A stretch of 64,000 nucleotides of DNA, from assembly GCA_030765055.1 (NCBI GenBank), contig CM060950.1, positions 457,672,278 to 457,736,277 on the forward strand, in the 5' to 3' direction. How positions within the stretch are numbered: position 1 is the first letter of the stretch; every line of letters begins with the position of its first letter. The notes under the pieces are model-generated. The model was given only the letters and a program-made list of their open reading frames with translations. It made no database searches and was not told where the DNA came from. This document shows positions 57,575-64,000 of the stretch, one piece after another. This stretch comes from Mantis religiosa (lineage: Eukaryota > Arthropoda > Insecta > Mantodea > Mantidae). Both the position numbers and the translations under genes were made by a program.

Positions 57575-57670
57575 TCTGCAGTCCGCATTCGGTAGTCCCG
57601 GGTTCGATTCCCGTGGCGAAGCTGACCCTGACCCACGGGCCTTTTCGGGATTTTTAAAAAAAATCTCTGA
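57575..57670 (+). mobile_element. tRNA-derived SINE fragment
   Basis: CCCGGGTTCGATTCCCGTGG is a strong tRNA B box, followed by a body GACCCACGGGCCTTTTCGGG and an A-rich stretch. The A box side is missing. It belongs to a different family from the other SINEs here and lies just outside the minisatellite. Confidence 0.6.
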
Positions 57671-57894
57671 TTTAAATTTCACTTATATATCTTTTGTGAA
57701 TAAACAACTTTCTAAATGCGGTAAACATTTAATTAACGCAGGTCAGCGTCCTTACTGTGCTGGTGAATTTATGACGCATCAATTCGAGGAATCGCCGATT
57801 ACGTCACGCAATACGTGTGGATTGCATCAATCAGGACTTCTGGAGCTAGATGTGTCGCAGTAAGAAGAGTAGTTTGTAAGGTGTGTAAATTTTT

Positions 57895-58683
57895 TGTGTT
57901 GTGAAATTGAAATACCGAAACAAATACAGTCAACTACGTCCCGTTTGAAACTTTATGTTTCAGGGTTTGGCGGGAACATATTCTCTACTAATGGAACTGT
58001 ATTGTTCTGTAAAGTGTGCGAAATTAAAGTCACTTCAGAGAAACGGTTCACCGTACAACAACATGTTGGGCGGGAAAAACTTTTGCAAGCTCTTCAAAAC
58101 GTAAAAAAAATAGAAAAAAAGCATCTGATTTACTGATAAAAGAAACGGCTTCGACGTCATGTAACAAGTCATCTTACTTTTATAAAGAATTATGTGAAGT
58201 GTTTGTTAGTGCAAATATTCCAATAGGAAAATTATTTAATTCCAGATTACGAGATTTTTTATACGTCACACTGGTCATACAATTTCAGATGAATCAACTT
58301 AGCGTAAAAGTTACTTACAAAAATATTATGAAGACATGTTAAACCGGATGCGTGAATATGTTAATGGGAAAAAAATGTAGGCATCAATTGTTCAGACTAG
58401 CGATTTAGAGGGGTGATATGTAGCCAATGAAGTGATAAGTACGCTAGAAGCTACTAGTATCGGACAAATGTTTCTTCTAACCTCAGAGGTTTTGGAAGCT
58501 GTTAACCACTGTCAGATATGGAAACTGTTCGTTAAATCCATGTGTTTATTGTGGCCTACTGGAATACAGCAATAGGTTTATATACAATAATATACTTTTT
58601 TAGAAAATTTTATATCTGGCTTTTGCCATGACTTGTTTTCTTAAAGGGCGCTGATGACCGCCGTAGTTGAGCACCCCTATACA

Positions 58684-58719
<36 letters not shown>

Positions 58720-59545
58720 GGAATACAGCATGATAACGTGCTCCTCTTCCTAACAGACGCGGCGCCTTACATGTTGAAGGCGGAAAAGTCGATCCAATTA
58801 TTTTACAATAAGATGGTGCAGGTTACGTGTTTGCCCCTGATTTTCATCGAACTGCAGAACAGGTCAGATAAATACTAATTTCCACAGTAAAGAAGATATT
58901 TCTGAATTTCCCAACATGAACTATGTATTTTAAAGAAAAAGAAACCCTAATATAGCTTTACCCCAGCATCAATTTTAATACATTGGGGTACATGGTTAAC
59001 TTCATGTATATACTACTGTGACAATTTTCATATAGTGAGAGAAGTGGTGAATAGTTTTGATAGGGCAGATTCTAAGGCAATTGAGAGCGCACAGGATCTG
59101 TTTCCTGATACTCAAATACAAGGTAAATTAGCTTTCATTAAATAAAAATTTGCATTTTTGACGGATATCATAACCCGCCTTGAAGAACGTGGCATGATAT
59201 TGGATACGTCGATTGAGTTAGTGAGGATTGCGGCTGAGACGATACAAAATCTAAAAGGTGAGATTGGGGACAAAATTAGACCGACACTAAAATTTGTGTT
59301 GGACAAAAATAAAGAATACCAGTTTGTCAGACTGCCAATATATTGTCAGGAGAAAACTTCAGAACTGATGTTTTTAACAGGATTTAATAGGTAGTAACAT
59401 AGTGTTTTTCAAATGTGCATCTATAACACATTTGGAAGTGGAGAGAAGTTTCTGAAAGTGTAAAACAGTTTTAACTGACAACCGCCGTTCCTTTACTTTT
59501 GATGACTTGAAGATGAGCATTTTGGTGTACTGCAACGCTAAGTTT
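57895..59545 (+). pseudogene. CGBP1-like / hAT-type transposase relic
   Basis: In order: TTSRLKLYVSGFGGNIFSTN and GTVLFCKVCEIKVTSEKRFT with VQQHVGREKLLQAL (CxxC...H zinc finger, BED-like), KSSYFYKELCEVFVSANIPI, a broken ASI..TSDLEG.YVANEVI segment, FLLTSEVLEAVNHC, LLWPTGIQHDNVLLFLTDAA with PYMLKAEKSIQLFYN, a diverged TWGTWLTSCIYYCDNF, VVNSFDRADSKAIESAQDLF, DIITRLEERGMILDTSIELV, and finally VERSF.KCKTVLTDNRRSFT, the hAT dimerisation-like end. This order matches arthropod proteins annotated as CGG-triplet-repeat-binding protein 1-like and related hAT elements. Many stops and a SINE at 58572-58718 show it is dead. Confidence 0.8.
58572..58718 (+). mobile_element. SINE with (CAT)12 tail inserted in the CGBP1/hAT relic
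   Basis: The 12-bp duplication TGGAATACAGCA (58560-58571 and 58719-58730) flanks 147 bp ending in (CAT)n. Removing it restores LLWPTGIQHDNVLLF. The element has GGGCGCTGATGACCGCCGTA near its end, a motif I associate with insect SINEs having CAT tails. Confidence 0.85.
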
Positions 59546-59904
59546 TGGCTAATGGGTACAGTAACTTATTTTTTCTTATTTTATAAATTTGAAAATGGCT
59601 TGGTGAATTTTTAATTTATTTATTATTTAGTAGCAATAATTGCATTATTTACTAAGAAAGTTAATTTAAAAATGTGGTTATTCCAACCATATATTCATTA
59701 TTTGTCTGTGTCACTTATCAATTTATCATTATGAAAGAAACTGTTAATTTTGTTAGATCATTTTTGTACATTTTATGTGCATTTTTTATATTTTAAGGGC
59801 ATTTTATAGCTAATTTGTTATAGAATTTTAGGTCAACATCTTCCGGGCCCTACTTATAAGGGAATGAAGTTGCCAAAATAAAAACAAAGTGAATCTGTGT
59901 ACTC
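59546..59904. other. AT-rich sequence, nothing recognised
   Basis: No repeat or coding signal. Confidence 0.45.
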
Positions 59905-60330
59905 ACAGGACCTGTTGTACTCTTCTACAAACAATTATTGCTCTATCTAATTCAAGATAAACATTATCTTATTGTAGTTACAAGGCATAACAGTAAGCTT
60001 TAACTGATAGTCAAATGTTTTAAACAGCTGTTTCTTATATGATGTACACATGACTTTCTCTACCCCCGTTCAAACACTTATATCTCTATCTACTTTAAGA
60101 TAAACTTTATCTTATTGTAGTCAAAAGGGAATTCAGTAGCGTTTAACTGATAGTCAAATGTTTTGGTCGTTATGTGACGTATACATGACTTTCTCTACTC
60201 TTGTACAGTCACTTAGTGGTCTATCTACTTCAAGATGAAAATTATCTTATTGTAGTTACAAGGGAATACAGTAGACTTTAAGTGATAGTCATATGTTTCA
60301 AAGCTAGTTGCTGTGTGATTTTCAAACTCA
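59905..60330. repeat. Tandem repeat, about 140-bp unit, three copies
   Basis: Units share CTCTATCTAMTTYAAGATAA, TTATCTTATTGTAG, a TTTAACTGATAGTCAAATGTTT-like region and an ACATGACTTTCTCTAC segment, at about 59941, 60082 and 60222. Confidence 0.85.
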
Positions 60331-60359
60331 GTTGTCAAGAGATAAGAAAATATCAAATA

Positions 60360-60440
60360 TCCAGCACAAATCTCACTGGGATCCAACCCAATTCGCCTTG
60401 GTGAGAGTTGAGAGGTCTAACTACTCAGCTACGGGGCGGC
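60360..60440 (-). mobile_element. tRNA-Glu-like SINE fragment (tRNA head)
   Basis: The complement has the tRNA-like head with GTAGTTAGACCTCTCAACTC and a degenerate B box; body truncated to CACAAATCTCACTGGGATCC. Confidence 0.75.
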
Positions 60441-62372
60441 TTATTACTGTGTGCTACGGTCGAATTTAAGTTATTTTAGTATCCTGACAAATCCTTGGAA
60501 GATTTAATCCAAAACAAAGAAATATCCACAAAATGTGCACTAACACCTAAAATATGTAGAAATTCTTAATTCGGCATAAAATTATAATTCCCAAGTTTTA
60601 TGAGATATCACCTGTCAAAAACATACATGTGTATATATTTTTCAACACTAATTATAACATACATACAAGCAGAGTAATGAGGTGGTTGGCAGATTTAACG
60701 GAGATTAACACACATGTACCGGCCTTTCTGAAAACATTTTCAGAAATTTCAAGATACACGTCTCTTTTCGTGATACATCCTACAATATGCTGAATTAAAA
60801 TACCTAGTTAGGTATTTGACCGACTTTACGTTTTTGAATTCGCACACATACGCAGATGTTCATACTCACACCTTTATTTTTGTTCTAAAATATTTTCCTT
60901 TTAAATTCTGGAAGTATTATTTCAGTCGGACTTTACCTTTCCAAACTTTGGCCTACATATGACTGGTGTTAAAGAACAATTAATGTCCATTAAAACGTGT
61001 ATTTCTGCTGAAACATCGAAATTGAATACAGCACCTCCTCTACTTATCTTACGTAACAAAACAAAAAATGGGCAGAGAATGTCATGTTAAAGACCGATGA
61101 TCAGGTCTTATTTTTCTTACAGTCAAGCTTATTTAGTTATATATTTAAATGAGGAAGGATGCTGTTTTCCTCTGTAGCTCAATCTGAGCTAATTCTGTTA
61201 ATATACTTTCAATCCATACTTGTTTGTATTTGTAAAATACTTGGCTTTGAACCCCTTATACAAATAGTTCTAGAATGTGAAAATACTATAACAAGTTTTA
61301 AAATTGCTAGTGTTATTATAAAATCTAAAATTCTCTTAAAACTATGTAGGCGTTAATTTATAGGAAACGAACATAAAATATATAAACTCTCGCGGATACA
61401 AAGTGGACATTTTGTGTAGTATATAAGAACGGCTGGCACTCCACTTTAGCGGGGAGGTCCGATACTACAGGGTCGCTCTTAGGAGCTTATACTAACACTC
61501 ACAGGGAAACACTAGTTACAAATTGGCGCGAAATGCGACACTAGGCCCCAGTGTACAAAGTGGCACCAACCCATGTAGTGGCCATGACCTCCCTTTTGAT
61601 TAATTTTACGAACATTTACTACTGATCCATGAATGACGGTCCCATACGGTAAATTTAAGGCACGTAAGAAAACCTCAATAGTCATAAAGAGGCCTTTGAG
61701 AAAAATTGAAAGGTCTTTTAGGGCCAATATAGAATAAGACGCCAGAACCGCAGCAGTTATAGAACATCCATAAATAAAAACTTAATTTCAATTGCCATTG
61801 TTGTTGAGCCATTCGAACTCAAAGAAAATACCAGCTGATCTTATTAAAATCTACTAAAATCATCTGATAAAAAGCGACTGGCACAACAGCACGTTAAATT
61901 TTTCCTTACTGTTTTATGGCAATAGATAGTGATAATAATATATTGGTGTAAAGGTTCCAAGTGATACTTTGATTATGCTCTGTTCATTGTGGAAGCGTGG
62001 GAGAAGTTTGAAAATAAATACAGAAGAGTTGGGAGATTCGTTTGATATTTATATCCAAGAATTTCAGAGCTTCTTCACTTAAATTACCAAATGTGAAACA
62101 TTTAATTATTTGTGGATCTTTTCAATAGCTCACAAAACATGCAAACATAATAATATCCATTATGCAATCTAGGGTCCGGCATTTATTATGTTCAGTAATT
62201 ATGTGAATTCAGGTGAGTAAGAATGAGTCAGAATAATTAACATTAATATCTACATACGCTAATTAACGATGCCATTATCCAAAATTTGCATTGGGAGACT
62301 AGGTTATGTGAAGTCCAGGTTTTATACTTATAAGTTTATGTTAATTAGCAATAAGTGGATACACCAAAGCAA
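60441..62372. other. AT-rich sequence, no gene recognised
   Basis: Contains a small perfect palindrome (TTTCTGAAAACATTTTCAGA region near 60727), another at about 60804-60821 (ATACCTAGTTAGGTAT), and a TATATAAG near 61422 of unknown meaning. Short ORFs at 61159-61356 (+) and 61512-61727 (-) lack domains. Confidence 0.45.
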
Positions 62373-62418
62373 GCGGGCTTTCCCTAACAATGTTATGATT
62401 CAGTATTTATACAGGCTA
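62373..62418 (+). repeat. Direct repeat flanking the transposase relic, left
   Basis: About 45 bp similar to 63495-63545, sharing TATTTATACA and CAATG..ATGATTC.GTATT; it ends where the terminal repeat begins. Confidence 0.6.
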
Positions 62419-63390
62419 GCCCAAAAGTCACCACCCATTACACTTACAGGTGTTATTTATAGGTCACTTTTACAAATTGTCTTCCTTCTGCACTGACGAA
62501 TCTTTGAATATGATACGGGAGACTCAAGCACACATGCTCACACAGTAGTGGACTGGAATTAATATCATGAAAAGCATTATCGATGCATGTTTTCAATTCC
62601 TCTATCATGGGTGGTTTTCTAGTGTAGACCATATTTTTAATCAATCCCAAAAATGAAAAATCCATTGGAGTTACGTTTGGTGATCTGGGTGGCACTTCTG
62701 TTGTCCCTAGTCGTCCAAGAATCTTCCACCAAACCCCTTAGCAACGCAGTTTTAATGTCACCGTGTTGATGCTCATTCAGAATTGATTCACAAAATTGAA
62801 GCCACTATCAGGTTCGTCTTCTAGCAGACCGTGTATGAGACGCGACAGCTGGTGCTTAAATTTATGGTTAGGTATGTAAAATTGTCTGACAGGTGTTCGG
62901 GAAACACTTTGCTCCACAAAAAGGCTGCGAGTAGAATTTTTTGGTACTTTGTACAATAGCTTGTAACACGTTCACTTTTGTCTCACTTAATGATGGCCTA
63001 TCTGACCTAGGGGTTCGGCTCAAGACATTTTCGTAAATTATAGATAACCTTCCATGTAGGTGGAATTGTATTGTAGTGTTCATTCCATTTTAATTAAGAA
63101 CAGTTATTCATGTTTGCACCAGTTTTAAGACAAATAATTCGTTCTTCTTTCGACAACATATCAACAACATTTACACTAAATATACCCGAACAAAACAAAT
63201 CTCGAAATAAGAATCTGACAGAAGACAAACAAAACAAAAGCGGAGTGATTATTTAACAGTGTACTCTCACGTGTACATTGTCACTAATAAATGGTCAGAT
63301 AAATGTCTCATTCTGGTATTCTCCAGGGGAGTTTAATATTATAATAGAGTAGTAATAGTAATGGATAGTGACTTTTTTCACCACTCTTTA
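62411..63390 (-). pseudogene. Tc1/mariner-related (DUF4817-type) transposase relic
   Basis: Minus strand: SRTPRSDRPSLSETKVNVLQ followed by AIVQSTKKFYSQ and PNTCQTIL is a helix-turn-helix of the GRPxLSEEKV...STRxxSxxLGIPxTTVxRIL type (63083-62868). After a frame change and deletion come MPPRSPNVTPMDFSFLGLIK, VYTRKPPMIEELKTCIDNAF and a C-terminus near 62453. The first catalytic aspartates are lost in the gap. GGCTAGCCCAAAAGTCACC at 62413 resembles a terminal inverted repeat end; a weak partner with AAAAGTCACTA in the complement is near 63375. Inactive. Confidence 0.65.
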
Positions 63391-63494
63391 TAATCTTATA
63401 CTTCTGACTGATGGAAGTTTAGGCCAGGTGTAGCTTGTCTTATATAAGCTAACATTACTTAGCAACCAGTAATTTACCGAAACCAGTTATACAA

Positions 63495-63545
63495 ACGAGC
63501 TTTCGTCCCTTACCAATGCAATGATTCGGTATTTATACAAGCTTA
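63495..63545 (+). repeat. Direct repeat flanking the transposase relic, right
   Basis: Partner of 62373-62418, too long and diverged to be a simple target-site duplication. Confidence 0.6.
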
Positions 63546-63723
63546 GGTTTCTGTTTCATGGGAAGTTACATTAGATGTGACTTTCTACTTTCTCTACTAG
63601 AGTATGAAAGTTTTATATTCCATACAAAAATTCGATATCGATTTTTCACCAGAACTACATTTTTAGGACCCTCTGAATCTAACAACTGAATATTTAAAAG
63701 TCTGTTCGTGTGAGTGTATGTAT

Positions 63724-63866
63724 AATGTGTAGCGTTTAACGCCCGGAGAAAACCCACCCCAGCGCCATGTTGTCCATCACAAATCTCACTTTGCGGTCGC
63801 CTGGGATCGAACCCGAGCCGCCTTGGTGAGAGCCAAGAGGTCTAACCACTGAGCCACGGTGCGGCC
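63724..63866 (-). mobile_element. tRNA-Glu-like SINE with internal deletion and 12-bp duplication
   Basis: The tRNA head (A box GTGGCTCAGTGGTTAGA, B box GTTCGATCC on the minus strand) is intact. The body jumps from GTTTAACGCCC to GGAGAAAACCCACCCC, deleting about 110 bp relative to 7670-7925. GAGTGTATGTAT at 63712-63723 and 63867-63878 is a perfect duplication, so the deleted form itself transposed or the deletion is later. Confidence 0.92.
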
Positions 63867-63898
63867 GAGTGTATGTATGCCTCTGTATGTGAGTGAAT

Positions 63899-63959
63899 GA
63901 GTAAGAGAGAGAGAGTGTGTGTTTGTGTGTGTGAGTGTGTTTGTGTGTGTATGTGTGTG

Positions 63960-64000
<41 letters not shown>
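63899..64000. repeat. TG-rich microsatellite running off the window edge
   Basis: GA repeats followed by TG repeats with a few interruptions; the last 33 or so bases are pure TG. Confidence 0.95.

Noticed and set aside
58654..58878. Histidine-rich protein ORF
   Set aside because: The poly-His is the (CAT)12 tail of a SINE inserted in a transposase relic.

Overview
The window looks like intergenic or intronic DNA from a repeat-rich arthropod genome, probably an insect with a large AT-rich genome. Evidence: eukaryotic splice signals, tRNA-derived SINEs with target-site duplications, mariner, Penelope-like, Jockey-like and CR1-like element debris, solo-LTR-like repeats, a CGBP1/hAT-like relic, and no bacterial gene organisation. 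The species cannot be named from sequence alone. Apart from one short exon, every coding-like stretch I recognise is a broken transposable element.

Layout. 1-8.6 kb: a Tigger/pogo-like transposase scrap, a degenerate non-LTR retrotransposon 3' end carrying an almost perfect 97-bp-arm palindrome, a second LINE 3' end, two Penelope-like fragments, a complete but dead mariner, and nested foldbacks with SINEs. At 8736-8855 (minus) is a 120-bp exon with good splice sites encoding the conserved core of Barentsz/CASC3 (exon-junction complex). This is the only convincing host coding sequence. 9-14.5 kb: SINE, LINE, solo LTR, Penelope and DDE-transposase fragments. 14.6-23.0 kb: two non-LTR retrotransposons in tandem on the minus strand. 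The first is truncated just after the endonuclease. The second retains ORF1, endonuclease and reverse transcriptase with stops and frameshifts. 23.1-25.7 kb: a Penelope-like element split by a SINE and joined to an inverted piece of itself, then about six copies of a 181-bp satellite that appears to derive from the end of an adjacent Myb/SANT-like coding fragment. 26.3-30.7 kb: a second copy of the first LINE repeat (interrupted by a SINE), a second solo LTR, a second mariner with a roughly 400-bp internal deletion, a textbook SINE with a 26-A tail, and more LINE debris.

30.97-57.53 kb is one GC-rich minisatellite array of about 26.5 kb: roughly 900 copies of a 29-30-bp unit, with 59-bp dimers, 236-bp and roughly 300-bp local higher-order repeats, and kilobase-scale modules. 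Two diagnostic variants each recur eight times. Because 29 is not divisible by 3 and the consensus lacks stops in all six frames, it generates spurious ORFs of up to 561 codons on both strands.

57.5-64 kb: a SINE fragment, a decayed CGBP1/hAT-like gene with a SINE inserted through a (CAT)12 tail, a three-copy 140-bp tandem repeat, a DDE transposase relic flanked by direct repeats, another SINE with a 12-bp duplication, and a TG microsatellite running off the edge. There is no operon or pathway. The unifying processes are nested transposition and tandem amplification around a sparsely exonic host locus.
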